From Durusdinium trenchii (Eukaryota > Sar > Dinophyceae > Suessiales > Symbiodiniaceae): 64,000 bases of DNA. The stretch is from NCBI GenBank assembly GCA_963970005.1, contig CAXAMN010003091.1:299826-363825 (forward strand). The letters are read 5' to 3'. Numbering within the stretch: position 1 is the stretch's first letter; each line of letters begins with the position of its first letter. Under the pieces are notes generated by a model. That model saw only the letters and a program-made list of their open reading frames with translations, did not search any database and was not told the DNA's origin. A program made the position numbers and the translations under genes. Below, one piece after another: positions 11,820-24,110 of the stretch.

Positions 11820-12085
11820 CCCCTGAACCTTGTGTCCAAGCTCTTCTTGTCCTCCAGTTGTCCTGCTGGCGGCGCTCGCAAACCCTGTGTGCTTTTGTCC
11901 TCCTGCTGTCCTCTACCCAGGCTGGCAAACCCTGCGTCCTCCTCTTGTCTTCCTGGTGTCCTCCTGCTACGCTTGACACTTAACCCTGTTGTGGCCAGGT
12001 GTTGTCCTCCTGGTCCTCTTCTTGTCCTCCAGTTGTCCTCTGGCGCTCAAGAATCCTGTGTCCTCCTGGCCTACACGCCGCTCCG
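11820..12085. repeat. GTCCTCCTG/TTGTCCTC imperfect repeats
   Basis: Four to five imperfect copies of a 60-80 bp segment with TTGTCCTCC, AGTTGTCCTC and AACCCTGTG. A related piece reappears near 13070-13110. Confidence 0.8.
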
Positions 12086-12429
12086 CAGCAAGGTCCGCCC
12101 GCACCCGCCATGAAACAGTTGCCCAACAACAAGGGCAAAAACTGTCACTCACACAGCCTCGAAATTAGACAAGCCCTACAAGTCAATAGCGAGTCGGATG
12201 AGTGATGGCATGACGCAACAACGATCGTAGAAGGTAATACGCCAGAAGTATGCGCTATTTTCATTCATCACCATATGGACATATATGGACCATATGCCGC
12301 ATATGCAATATATCACAAGGGCTCATCATGTTGCCACTTAGTAAGTGTGGATCCAAACAGACTGTTGCGTTCAGCTCCCGCTCCCAAGATATATATATAT
12401 GTGTGTGTGTGTGTGGAGCTTTGCATCTG

Positions 12430-12720
12430 CGGAAGCACCGTTATTGACCGTGTTTTCGTACACCGGAAAGCAAAAGCCACTAGAAATAGCGAGGTTTTTG
12501 AGGTTGACGTTGCCGAAAACCCCACAATGTACCGTACTTTACAGTGTTTTTATGCTGTGAGCGAGAAGCCACTGCAAAAAGCGATGTTTTTAAGCTTGCC
12601 GCGGCCCAAAGCACCGCTACTTACAGGTTTTTTGAACCTGCTGTCAAAAAGCACTGCAATTTGCGACGTTTTCAACGACTACTTGCGAGGTTTTTCACAT
12701 TTTCGCGCAAAGACGTCAAG
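12430..12720. repeat. Degenerate 40-45 bp periodic repeat
   Basis: GGTTTTTGA-like strings return about every 40-45 bp (near 12495, 12546, 12587, 12630, 12670 and 12690), each preceded by AAAAGC-ACTGCAA-like sequence. Copies are strongly diverged. Confidence 0.5.
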
Positions 12721-15700
12721 CCTCGGCAAAACCAAAATGGCGAAAGCCGTCACCCAAACAGCTCCTGACAAGACACATTAAAAAACGCGTCTCAAAGCAG
12801 GAAATCGAAGACCCCAAATAAAAAACACAAGGTTTTTTTTTTTTCATTTTTTTCTTGCTGGTTCCGGGCGAGCGCGTGCACGAACTAGTCCATTCCGTGC
12901 TGTAAACAACAGTGTTTTTTGAAGTCTGCCGTCGCGACCTATCAAAAACCCATTGTTTTCAGCAAAAAATGCCTCCCCCCAGGTAAACCTGTACCTTAAT
13001 TACAGTTGTTTATGCCATCACGCCCTGAGCACCTTCGGTGCGGGTGGATTTGTGTCCTTGCCTTGTTCTCTTTGTGTCCTCCTGCTGTCCTCTGGCCTTG
13101 TCCAATGCTTGTCCGGGTTTGTGTGCCCTGCTTGGCCGCGCCATGGGCCGGTGCCGTGGGTTTTTCTTCTCGGGCCTTTTGTGTTGGCAAATGCATTGCA
13201 GGCGCTTAGCGAGACCTCCAGGCTCATCGGCGAGATGAGGCCTGACGATGTCCTATGTCAACCGCGTTCAGGGTTTTTGCGGTAGCAGTCGATATTGGTT
13301 CGATTGTTTCCTCCTGGTTTTTGTGTAATGTGAAGTTTCTACGTAGAGTTTGTTGTTGGATCATGCGTCAGATTCAGGTTTCTGGATGTGGTGGATTTTG
13401 ATGACCACCTTGCGGATGGAAGCAAGAGCTGGCACGGAGACGCAGCCGACAGATGGGGAAACTGCGTGGTTATTAGTTGCAATTTGGGATTTGAGGAACC
13501 TGCGGAACAAAGATTAGGGTGAAAGTCACCACCCTGAATTTCGTGTGACGCAATCGAATCTACCATCTACCCACTCAATCGGCTGAAATTCAGGGGACGT
13601 ATATAGAAGCATCAGTTCACCCGCCCTGGACGTCCACAGAGCTGAAGCTCTTCACAATCTAAGAGCGTCACATCCGGCATGCATGAATTGCGACTATGGC
13701 AAGGGACAGGAAGTATGTCCCTTCCCTAAGGTGAGCCTAGCAGGAAGCAGGAACGCCGGAAATGTAAGAATGCGTTCCCTTTGCGTGATGCAGTGACAGG
13801 GCATCCAAACACTATTCAAAGAGCACCAGAGCAAGTAGAATGCACCAAACAGTAACACAGCAGGACGACTTACCAGAAAACTGCAAGGCCTCCTCTCATT
13901 ATTACCATTATCATTGTTGTTGTCGTTCATGGGATGTCACTGCCACTAATGTTGCAACATCCTGAGCAGTTCAAGTCTGCAACACCTGAAAGCACTTGCT
14001 TTTGCGCCGCTCTTTGCCAGGCTGAATGAGACGCTCTTCACCGGAGAGAAGATTGAGAAGATGCGGATCGACTGAGCCAGGTTGCTTTCCCTCAGAAGAA
14101 AAAATAAGAACTAGTAATTCTTACCCAGATGTTACTTGCCTGTACCATTGGCAGCAAAAAGTTGCACAGTGGCTCAGTCTGTAACCGGAGAAGCGCTTCG
14201 CCCGCACAGAGACATTGAGCACCGCTTGAGGGGTACCCAGGCAGATGATCCAGAAATCCTGGCACATGACTAAGATGATCCAAACTGTGGCTGAGGTATG
14301 CCTCTTTTTCAGCATGTTTCAGGATAAGGTTTTACTACTTACCAGCACCTAAAAAGTAACTACACTGGAATGGCCTTGTTGCACCTGTTGACAACATCAC
14401 AGATCATGGCCACGAAAACTCGGCTTGGCTGTGAAAAAGATGCGAACCGCCCGCAGCTTGCAGGGGTGACACGCGAGACGAAACGCATTCAGGGCCAGGA
14501 AGACGGACACTTCATGAATTGGAAGCTATGGAAGCTACCCGATCCTTCTCTCAAGAATTTCCACAAACAGTTGCAAGCACCTGGAGCTTTCTGCAATGCT
14601 CTAGCGATTCTTAGAGCTTTCAGGCTCGAGTGCTCGCCACTCTCATCAGCAAGACTTCCTTGATCCATGGAACCTAGACAACAAGGTTGTTGCAAAACAT
14701 GGCAAGAAGCAAAATTGGTTTCATAGTCAGAATCAACATGAATGACATGACCTTAGCAAAATTTTAAACAAGTGCCAATGTCCCCGTGCCGTTGCGGCAG
14801 CTGCTGACAGAAGTTTTCTTGTAATTTGAGTCCTAGAGCGTTCTAGGAATCAAGTCTGGAATACTTGCGGCCTTTTGGTCCCAACCATCACTTACAAAAC
14901 AAGACTTCGGAGGGTTCCTGCTTAAGAAGCGTATGGGGGCCCAGGCTGGTTGGAGCATGGTCAGAAGACTGTGCAGCGAAGCATACATAGTCTGCCGCAG
15001 ATCAATCACGATCAATTACTTGGCGACCCCAAAACACGGCGAGCTGATGTTCAGTCCAAACTGCCCCATGCCCGATGTTGGTCAGTTAAATTCAATGAGT
15101 CATAGCATAGAATTCCTGAAAAAGCTTGAAGTCTGGAATCATTTTGAATCCCTCAAACATGTCTGGAGAATCATGGCAGGCCATAAATGTGTGGGTGTGG
15201 CTCTGCCGGCATGGAGCAGAATCAATGGAATAAGGGCGGCGAAGCTTAGGAAAGAAGTTGCTGACATTTCTTGAGAACATTTTACTATCCCTTAGCATTA
15301 CGCGTATCCTATGGAATGATTTTTACTATATACTACACTGGCCTTGCAGTGCACAACATGCTTCTGTCCATCCACGCCCTAGACCATCATGTTAGCAAGG
15401 AAAAGGTAGATTATGTGTCTTTTTTGCAGAACCCTCGCATTCTTTAGCTCTGATTCGAATTGGGTCTCACACGTTTACATGATGTTTTCCTTGTGCCAGG
15501 GATCCTGTTGACCGTGATACATTTCAGCACCCTGGCGAGCTTCCTACAAAGGAAGACGTTGGATACTGAGAAAAAAAAACGACTTGGGTTGTTTTTCATT
15601 AACGCTGTGCAAGCTTCAGTCTAGACGCTTCCAACCATCACGAGAGGGCATTCCAGCAGAAACAACTTAGCAGACACTTGCACTTGGAATGCACTGGGGC

Positions 15701-15843
15701 CTGGCAGCCTTCGCATGGTTGGATCGCTCAAGCATCTTTGAAACACAGTCTCTGGAGAGATTTGCGCGATGGCCGACTTTCCTACTGTCGAACTATTGAA
15801 CACAGCACGCTTGAATGAAGTCATATTTTCATTTCGTTTGCAG

Positions 15844-15948
15844 ACAAATCGGGTGGTGGTTTGCACCTTCCCGCCCAAGGCTGCCAAAGCTTTCTTTGTG
15901 GACAAGATCTTCGGGCCGGGATATGATGGGATTTCACCAACTTGGTTG
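15844..15948 (+). CDS. Candidate exon, receptor ligand-binding (GABA-B/ANF-like) domain
   Basis: A GC-rich open stretch preceded by CGTTTGCAG and followed by a possible GT donor. It reads RVVVCTFPPKAAKAFF, then a GPGYDG turn and PTWLV. That pattern (RVxVxxFPPxxAxxFF, G-x-x-G, WLV) resembles the inter-lobe strand and helix of periplasmic-binding-type receptor domains, as in class C GPCRs. I could not find the neighbouring exons of such a protein, so this is an isolated candidate and may be chance. Confidence 0.28.
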
Positions 15949-16670
15949 GTATTGAGGACAGGTTGACAGGCAAATTCTGCATACAGTGCAACTGGCATAG
16001 TTTCAACTTTTTTCAACTGTATAAATGGACAGCCAATGTCGTTGAGAACGGACACTGAGGCCACACACACACACACTCACTATCAACATTATCAACCTTG
16101 GGTTCCAGCTTTTAAAATATGTGGTGATGGGGATTTCTTTTGTCCACTCCCTAGCCCCGTGGAGCAACGCTTCTTGGGCACGTACGGCGGCTAATAAATG
16201 CTTGTACGGCATGTGGGGCGGTTCGGACGGGGCTTGTCATCGACCTCAAACATGCCACACTTGCTGACAGTACAACATTAATACTGGTCCCTGGAAATGC
16301 ACACTTTGCATGCCAAATGCAAGCACTACTATGCTTCTCCATGGTTGTTGTGCCCAAAGAGTTTGGGTCAAAGCGTTAATGTATCTTGGCCATTTTCAAG
16401 CATGTATTTGCTTGATGTATCTTGCCAATTTCAAGTATGTATTTGTTTAATGTATCTTGCCATTTTCAAACCTCCTTTTAGTCTTGATTGCGAACATTGA
16501 ATCGAGTGAGACATGGAGAGGCCGAAAGTGGCGAAGATCTCCAGGGTCCCTGCCAAATGTTGGTGTGGGAGTGGGTCGATGGGTTGAACCGTCTTTGCAT
16601 ACATGTCAACTAGCACAGGTCTGGAGATGGATGTTGAAGTGAGTGTAGGCACAAAACAGTGGACACAATT

Positions 16671-16752
16671 AGGAAGAAGAAGGAGGAGGAGGAGGAGGAG
16701 AAGAGAAGAAGAAGAAGAAGAAGAAGAAGAAGAAGAAGAAGAAGAAGAAAAA
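16671..16752. repeat. (GGA)n/(GAA)n microsatellite
   Basis: About 80 bp of GGA then GAA repeats. Frames across it give only poly-Ser, poly-Leu, poly-Glu or poly-Lys. Confidence 0.97.
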
Positions 16753-18489
16753 GGAAGACACACCAAAACATTTTGAACCTTTTAAACCTACAACCTTAAA
16801 CAAGCAGCCCTGTGGTTCTTTTATTTGCTGACCAGTTCAACCGCAACCGATTCGCACCACTGGTCCTAGGCCACGATGCTTGATCGCAAGGGTAGCATCA
16901 CTTTGATTGAGAGAGAAGACGGTACCAATCTGGAGGCCTGGCAACAGCAACAGACCTGGATTTGGACATGCCCACATTGGTAGCTACGCTCCGTACTTGT
17001 ATCGAGAATTTGCAGGGATTCCAGGGTGACGATCAATGAAAGACAAATACATGTAGTAGACTCATGTGGTCAGCAAGGTCGAGTTTTTTGCCCCCCACCC
17101 CATCAACCCCATCAAGAACAAAACGAGTATTTTTTGATGCACTGTCAAGTCATTCTTCGATCCCTTTTCAAAGGTGCCGATGAGTCGGGTTCTTCCTTGG
17201 TACGAAGGCCGAGGTCTCAGAGTTCCCCATGCAGTTTGGCCCTCCATTGCGAGTGAGACACAAGGTCGTTTCGGAAAAGTCTCCCAGAGGTTTCGTGCAA
17301 CACGTCAAAGGTGCCCAGTTGAATGTGAAAGGTCTGGTGAAAGTTCATGATATCTAGAATGACAAACAAGAGGGCAAGATAACCATCCACAATATCCATT
17401 CTGGAGCGAACGTCGCCTGAACGTCAGTGTGTCTCAAAGTTTCATCATTTTGAGTCTCTGCCAATCAAGTTGTTTGAACAGCGGCCGGCTTGAGAGCACC
17501 GCGTTGTCTTCCTTCTTCTCTGCTTCTGTCCTTCCACCCTCGTGTTTGTTTTCTTATATATAGATAATCCTAGATGACCGCTGTTTCACCACCCCACATG
17601 TCCAGCATTCTTGTTCCAGCGGCGTGCTATGCCCTCAAGTTTCCTAGGCTAATCTCTACTTGCATTCTGCTGTGAGGTATGCTTGTAGCCCAACAGATAA
17701 CGGGTGATAACTTAACACCTTCAAATCTTCAATATTCCAAAAAGTCATTGAACATACGACAAAGAATGCCGTGTGGGAGTCTTTGCCTCCCTAAATCAAC
17801 AGCAGAAGCAGGTTGGCAGCCAGAAGCATATGATATCATGAGTGCCAACAACAAACACCACCCCCTTTCTTCGTTTGTTTGCTTGTTTGCTGGTTTGCTT
17901 CTTTCTTTCTTTCTTTCTTTATTTTCCTTTGTATTTGTACGTTTTGCACCACTGTATATAGGGTACATTTACAGGTGCCATCCATCTCGTGAGGCCTATT
18001 GGTCCTTCAAGAGATTGAGGCCGGTTGGGTTTTCGCTGTTTGCGGGCCCTTGCTCTTGTGCTTGATGCATTTTTTGCATGGTTTGCGCATCCACTGAGAT
18101 CCACTAAGCAGTTCTCACGCCTTGGATCCCACCTTCAACAGCCCGTGTTGCGATCCAGTCAAGCTTCAGGCCGGAGGTGGTGGTGTGGCGTGGTTCACCC
18201 AGCAGGTTCGAGAGACCTTGGAGCAGGCGCTTGGCCGCTCGGGCCGAAAAGTCTAGGAAATGTGAGAAGCATACTATTCCGGAAGAATCCCAGTAAATTG
18301 AAAAGTCATGCGTTTCCATCGCTTTGGACCAAAACAACTGTTCAATTGCTAGCTGCTGGGCCTGACGCTCGGTTTGGACTTTTTGGACTTGGCACGGAAT
18401 GTTGGTGATTGGGCTCAAGCTTGCAGAGAATCTGTGCGCGCTGTGCGTGTGTGATTTGTGCTTGAAAGCTTTCATCAAAGCTACAAAGC

Positions 18490-19496
18490 ATGCCTCGTGA
18501 CAAGGACGTGTACTTTGCCAAGCTCGCTGAGCAGGCAGAGCGCTACGATGAAATGGCCGACTACATGAAGGCCGTGGGAGATGATGGCTCGGAACTCTCT
18601 GTTGAAGAGCGCAACTTGCTGTCGGTGGCCTACAAGAACACCGTGGGATCTCGCCGTGCTGCCTGGCGCATCATTTCAAGCGTTGAGCAGAAGGAGAGCG
18701 TTGAAACAGACAGTTTTAAGTTTTGCCCCTTTGGTCCGGAAGAAGTGATCCCCCCTAAAGGTGAAACTTCCTGGAAGGAGAAATCCAAGGGCAATGAGAC
18801 GCAGGCAGGCTATGCGAAGGACTACCGTGTCAAGGTTGAGAACGAGCTGCAGAAGATTTGTGACACCATTCTGAAGCTCTTGGACCAAGGCCTCATCCCA
18901 AAGGCGACGCAGGCGGAATCCAAAGTCTTTTATCAAAAGATGAAGGCTGATTACTATCGTGACTCGGCTCAACTCTGGGTCACTGACCTTTTGCTGAAGG
19001 AGAGACATGACAAATGTATACAACTGTAACGCGCTTGTGAGTGACCATGCATGAACGCATGTTGTTGCCACAGCTCGGTATTAGTGCTAACTGCGTATCA
19101 AACATGACATGTCTGACATGAGAGCGTTCACTTTGCTAGCCAGCCATTGGGCCATGACAGCAAGGCTACATCGCCGAGTTCCGCAGCGGTGACGAGAAGA
19201 GCAAAGCCGCAGAGGAGGCACGAAAGGCCTACGCAGAGGCAGCAGAGGTGGCCAAGAAGGATCTTTTGGTGACACACCCAATTCGTCTTGGCTTGGCCTT
19301 GAACTACTCAGTCTTCATGTACGAGGTGCTGAATGACCCTGATGAAGCATGCAAAATGGCTCGCACAGCTTTCGAGGATGCAATTGCCGAGCTTGACAAC
19401 GTTGCCGAGGACTCCTACAAAGACTCCACGTTGATCATGCAGCTCTTGCGAGACAACCTGACCTTGTGGACTTCTGATCAGGAAGCTGGCAATTGA
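18490..19496 (+). CDS. 14-3-3 protein
   Basis: Phosphoserine/phosphothreonine-binding dimeric adaptor of the cytosol and nucleus. Exons 18490-18693, 18778-18958 and 19165-19496 give about 238 aa (family usually 240-260). Both family signatures are present: [10 protein letters not shown] in the N-terminal half and [20 protein letters not shown] near the C-terminus. Phosphopeptide-pocket residues are visible as Lys in AYKN, Arg in GSRRAAWR, and the Arg-Tyr pair after KADYY. The Arg codon of that pair is split by the second intron (GT...AG). The first intron is proposed because 28 residues here match nothing in the family and are bounded by an 8-bp direct repeat; removing them restores [10 protein letters not shown], the usual sequence. 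The first Met is directly followed by the conserved N-terminus. Confidence 0.96.
18694..18777 (+). other. In-frame 84-nt GA-AG intron within the 14-3-3 gene
   Basis: This 84-nt insert keeps the reading frame open, so it could be mistaken for coding. It starts with GA, ends with AG, and GAAGGAGA occurs at both borders (18690-18697 and 18774-18781), so the exact cut could lie anywhere in the repeat. Retention would add 28 residues to the loop after helix C. Confidence 0.8.
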
Positions 19497-21023
19497 GATT
19501 GAGGCAGATCGCAGCTGCATCGAAGCAACACAAGCGTTGCACCTGCAGACCTGCGATAGTTTGGGAGAAGGGGGGAACCAGATGAGAACACTGAACGTGA
19601 TCCAGAAAAAGAATGCGTGATGATATGCTGTGCAAAGTTTGTTGCATTCTAGCATTCCGTGCCATTCAACAAAAGCTACATTGCTATTGTGTGTGTGTGT
19701 GTTTGAACAGATATTGATGATATTGATTGATATTGTACTATTGTACCATTTTTGGTTTGAACAGCCTATCTCTGTGGGATTTTCTGCGGAAGCTCTTTGT
19801 CAAACGGCTTGGAGGAGCGCTCCAAATATACCAAGCTTCAAGCTGAGTTTCACTGGAGTGAAGCCATAGAGCGTACATGGCTGAAGTGCACCCTTGTTTT
19901 TTGCGAGCATACCTTTTTTTTGGGACGTTTGCTGCAAGCATGTTCTTATAATTGATCTTGCCCACACATCAATCCATGTGATTCGATCATTTGACGATTT
20001 GACTATGCCGGACCTTGGTGTGTTTTGTCAAAGGCTTTGAGATGTTAATTTTTGTCACGATATAGTAACTATAGCGGATCTCATATTTGCCTGTTGATTG
20101 TCAACTCACCCTCCAAGCCTCACATTTGGACCAGGTCTGTTGCTCAGAACCTCGGCAGCAGCCTTTACGTTGAGAAGAAACTCCTGGACCAGGCTGTCAC
20201 AGGCTGGGCTAAGTAGCAGACTTGCCTAAGTTAAATGCTGGTCCACAAAGGTGGACTGACTTACTGTGTTCAGCGTAGGCACGCGCAGGTGATGTATTTT
20301 GATTTTGGTGGGTTTCTAACTTCTCAAGCAGGCTGCCACACAGAAATGGAACCTACTGTCGATCGGATGTGTCAATCCATCAGGTGCACGCTATGTTGAT
20401 CATAACGACAAGGAGCACAATTTCCGGCGGGAGAAGTTGCAGGGGACTTGGGCTTCGAGTGAATTGATCTTGAGTTGCTAGTGAGGTGAAGATCGCAACA
20501 CTTTGGCAGGTGGTTTAGACGACCTAGGTAGCTCTACAGTCTACAGTTAGTTTTCGCTGGATCCTGCCTTATGCCACTTGCACATGGCTGACAAAGACTC
20601 TAGGCATCCTACACAGCATGCAGTTTTGGTTGTTTCCTTTCCTTCTTCTTAGACATCGTGGTTGCTCAGGAATGGAGATGCTAAACCCTTCCTTGACGAG
20701 GTCGCTGGAAGAATATCTCTGGCGATAGTAGCCTTCACAGTTTACATTACAGCTCGTTGGAGCACTTGCAATACTAAAGTCATCTAAAGCCCTATGGATT
20801 ATATAAAGCGTCAAGAAAGGGCATTGCATGACACCCAAATGGAATGAGCTGATGAGTAACCAGAGGGTTTGATTTGTGCGTTGGTTTCCCCGTTCTCTGT
20901 TTTCCAGTCTATGGCAGATATCGTTGACTTTTGGGCACTCAATCTATGAATTTTGCAGAAGCTGTCGGGTTCGGGCGACTGGACCAGTTTCACGTGACTC
21001 TTGGACACCCAACTTCTTGTGGA

Positions 21024-21144
21024 GCAAAAGGCATCGCTACGAACGGAGCGATCGGATGCTACTAGGGGCTCCTGGCATCGCTACTAGGACCAAGAAGCTA
21101 CTAGGGGCTCCTGGCCGCACCACTAGGAGCAAGGACGCTACTAT
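21024..21144 (-). repeat. CTAGTAG modular repeat cluster 3
   Basis: GCATCGCTAC, GCTACTAGGGGCTCCTGG and GCAAGGACGCTACTA modules, reverse orientation relative to cluster 1. Confidence 0.85.
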
Positions 21145-22500
21145 TATGAATGAGCTCCGGCGCTGCTACCAAATGCACCCAAACTCCCCTGTTGCCCACT
21201 CAGACTTCCAGGAAGAGGGGCCAGATGGCTTTTGGAAGGTCAATGACATCATTGGATACATGTTCCTTGGCAAGGTTTCAGAGAAATAACAAATTATTGT
21301 ATACATTTTGTAAAACAAAGTGCCAAACATGAGTTGGTATCAAACTTAAGAGCTAGCAAGCGCAACAATCCAACCATGAGAGACTAGAAAGATCAATCAA
21401 CACGTTCACGCAGCACAAAATGGGAGTTAAGCGGTAGGGTGCCATTGAATCTCTGATGCCAGAGCGATTCTCAATTTGGTGGCATCGTTTCACACGCCCA
21501 TTCTTGTGGCAATAGAAGTGTTACTGTTGCGACATGCGATAAAAACACTAGGCGTACGAGAATGTGCTGCTATTTCTGTTTGTATGTTTGTGTCATTGTA
21601 GCTGGCTATATAATTGCTGTCCAAATGTTGAGAGAGAGAGAGAGAGGGCGAGAGAGAGAGACTACATTGGGGTTGCTGGTTTCAGGCCACCATGGGAAGC
21701 CTTTTGCAATCAGCTCGGTCCTTAGCAGTGTGACTTGGTGGCTTTCTCTCACAAGGGGCAGCACCTAAGCTCACTGAGTAGCGGATCTGACTTGTTCATA
21801 GCTTATTTTGCAAGCTTGAGTCCAGAGGCGATGTGGTTTATACCAGGAGTTCTACCAGGCAGCTCGCGACGTTCGTTTCTGTTGTTTGTACTTCTTGCTG
21901 ATGGCCTACTGGATCACTCGAGCTTGCAGCTTCTAAAGTAAAATAAGCATTGATGCAAACACAGGTATGCCACCAATCTCACTGTAACTTCTGTTTCAGT
22001 AAGAGTAATTATTGTTTGTCATGGGGGGATTTCTGCTGGAGTTAGCCTGATGGTGCCTGCATCATGAGCACCAACATGCCTTTCGATTGTACAGCAGTTT
22101 CGGACATGGGATTCTTTGGAAAAATCTACCTCATAGCAGTGCAGCGCAGGTGAGATGGGACAAACCCTTCCTGAATGCTGACTACTCAAAAGTCGAAAAT
22201 GGCACCACACATCCAGGCGGTGAAATCGAGTGCCTAAGGAAGACCGAGGGATGACGCTTGAACCTCCCCCAGTTGGCGTTTTGTGATGGATCGGATCACT
22301 CAGAAGTCTAAGATTCTGCAAAGCTGACATCGTTCACACCATAGCAGGAGTTGCTGTTTGTATTTAGAAGCATGAGAGGGTTGGAAGATGTGCTCCTGGG
22401 AGGTGCTACCTGGGAGCCAGATGAGTGCCTTCCTCCACAAATGGACGTGGAGCACCCAGCTTGAAAAATTCCTCCTTCAGACAGCCATTGATTGTGATCC

Positions 22501-22650
22501 GCTATTAGGTTGGAGGCCATCGCTCTTAGGTTGGAGGCCATTGCTTCATATTGCTTCTAGGTTGGAGGCCATTGCTAGTAGAAACAAAGAAACAAGAACA
22601 GGAAGAAAGGTCTAATATAGCTTGCTATTGGGTTGGAGGCCATTGCTATT
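22501..22650 (-). repeat. 21-bp family (GGTTGGAGGCCATTGCT), reverse copies
   Basis: Four copies of GGTTGGAGGCCATTGCT or GGTTGGAGGCCATCGCT, three close together and one about 60 bp further. It is the complement of the array at 57848-58205 and of the short cluster near 50800. Confidence 0.9.
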
Positions 22651-23058
22651 TTGGTCTGAGGGTTTGCGACTTCGTGAAAAGCGCGCTTGGGCCAAGAAGA
22701 AAAGTGTGGAGGCGCACGGGGCGCTTGTTGGTGCACGGGTGGAGGGGCAACCAACCTTGATTCAACTGGCGGAGCGACAAGCAAAGATTGGCGGCTTCGT
22801 TATTCTTTTAACCTGTAGCAGAAGTTAGGAAAGACACCAACCCCATTTGTTTGGAAGTGTAGTTTCCAGCGCGCAGCGTAGATGGGTATCACCATCACCG
22901 CGCACAAATCCAGCGAAAGCCCGTCATGGGCAGGTCAAGAACAACATCATTCTTGGCCCCTTTCGTTTCATTTTATTTTCAAAAGTTGGGGAGTCACCAG
23001 TGTAGAACCTCATGGGAAGCGCTAGAGGCTCATGAGTCCAACATGCACAGGTGCATGG

Positions 23059-23098
23059 TAGTGGTGCTGGTGGTGGTGGTGGTGGTGGTGGTGGTGGT
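23059..23098. repeat. (GGT)n microsatellite
   Basis: About twelve GGT units; the - strand frame gives a poly-Pro run. Confidence 0.97.
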
Positions 23099-23954
23099 CC
23101 CCTAACTATATACTGTAAATTAATCATGTATATGACATTGGGGTTTCGTCTTTGGCTTGGATTACCAAGGGGTGGCTTTGTAAGGTGCTTTAATATTCAA
23201 GGGTGACAATCAAATGTGTGTTGCAGTTAGTGTTATATTGGGTGGACTTGTGGTGGTACTTATATTGATCACAACATTGTACACTTTTCTGAGTGATGCA
23301 GGAGCGGGAAGCTGCAGAAGCTGCTATGAAGGTGGAGTTGATGAGACCACACATCATTTGATTGTTTCACTGCTTGACGCTCCGCTTTTCATTGAGATTG
23401 ACAGAGTTCAAGATTATTGCTTGGAGGCAGGAAAGAGAAAGGAAATTGCACCACAGGCAGGTGTACGTGGTGGAGCAAAAGTGCACACGAACGCGCTGCT
23501 ATTGTCACCTCTCCTACGGCAAATCCAAGTCAACTCGCCATGCCAGGCTCCAGAACGACCTCCAAAGATGGGGAGATTCAGGCCAAATGCAGATGCAGAT
23601 TCTTGGGTGTCACACCGCCTTGGAATTGGCAACTTTGATCATATGAATCATACTTGACTCTGTCCAGTGCAGAGCCCAGAAACCTTGCAGGCGCACTGGT
23701 GAACCCCTCATTGCAGACATGCTGGCTGCCCGGAAGGTTGTTTGCTCCGACTTCACAAAAGCGTGAGTGCTTTGTCAACGATGGAGCACACACTACAGAG
23801 ATCATTAGAGCTGCATGAGTAGTTTCTTCCCCAAGCTGGAGCAGTTCGAGACTTTCCTGACCTGAGCATCATTGAGGTTTCGATTCGCGCTTGGTCATGA
23901 CTTCAATCCGGAACCTTTGGATGTCCAGAATGGTTGGGGTGCTCAATTCTTTCA

Positions 23955-24110
23955 GGTTTCCCTAAACATCTAGGAACCAAATAGGAACCAAATCATTAGC
24001 GTGAGCTATCCTGCGTCCAGTTGCTGAAGCTTTAGTAGCTAGGAGCTTACTCCTTTACTTAATTAAGTAGGCGCCTACTTAATCAAGTAAGGGCAGGCTA
24101 AAGAACTAAA
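23955..24110 (+). mobile_element. MITE-like element, copy B (hairpin absent)
   Basis: GGTTTCCCTAAACATCTAGG, then AACCAAATCATTAGCGTGAGCTATCCTGCGTCC (given here as joined blocks), then CTTTACTTAATTAAGTAGG and CCTACTTAATCAAGTAAG. It matches copy D block for block except that the hairpin is missing between CATTAG and GTGAGC. Confidence 0.7.

Larger units (their letters stand above)
11112..18489. other. Gene-poor region with scattered repeats and one exon candidate
   Basis: No complete gene recognised. It contains the CTCC-rich repeats (11.8-12.1 kb), a degenerate 40-45 bp periodic stretch (12.4-12.7 kb), a GAA/GGA microsatellite (16.7 kb) and a TTTC run near 17.9 kb. The only stretch resembling a conserved exon is at 15844-15948. 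Because local exons can be as short as 16 nt, absence of a gene cannot be asserted. Confidence 0.5.

Noticed and set aside
18490..19029. Reading 14-3-3 as a 179-codon single-exon protein ending at 19029
   Set aside because: Conservation stops exactly at KADYYR and resumes at 19165 with YIAEF; the tail to 19029 is intron.
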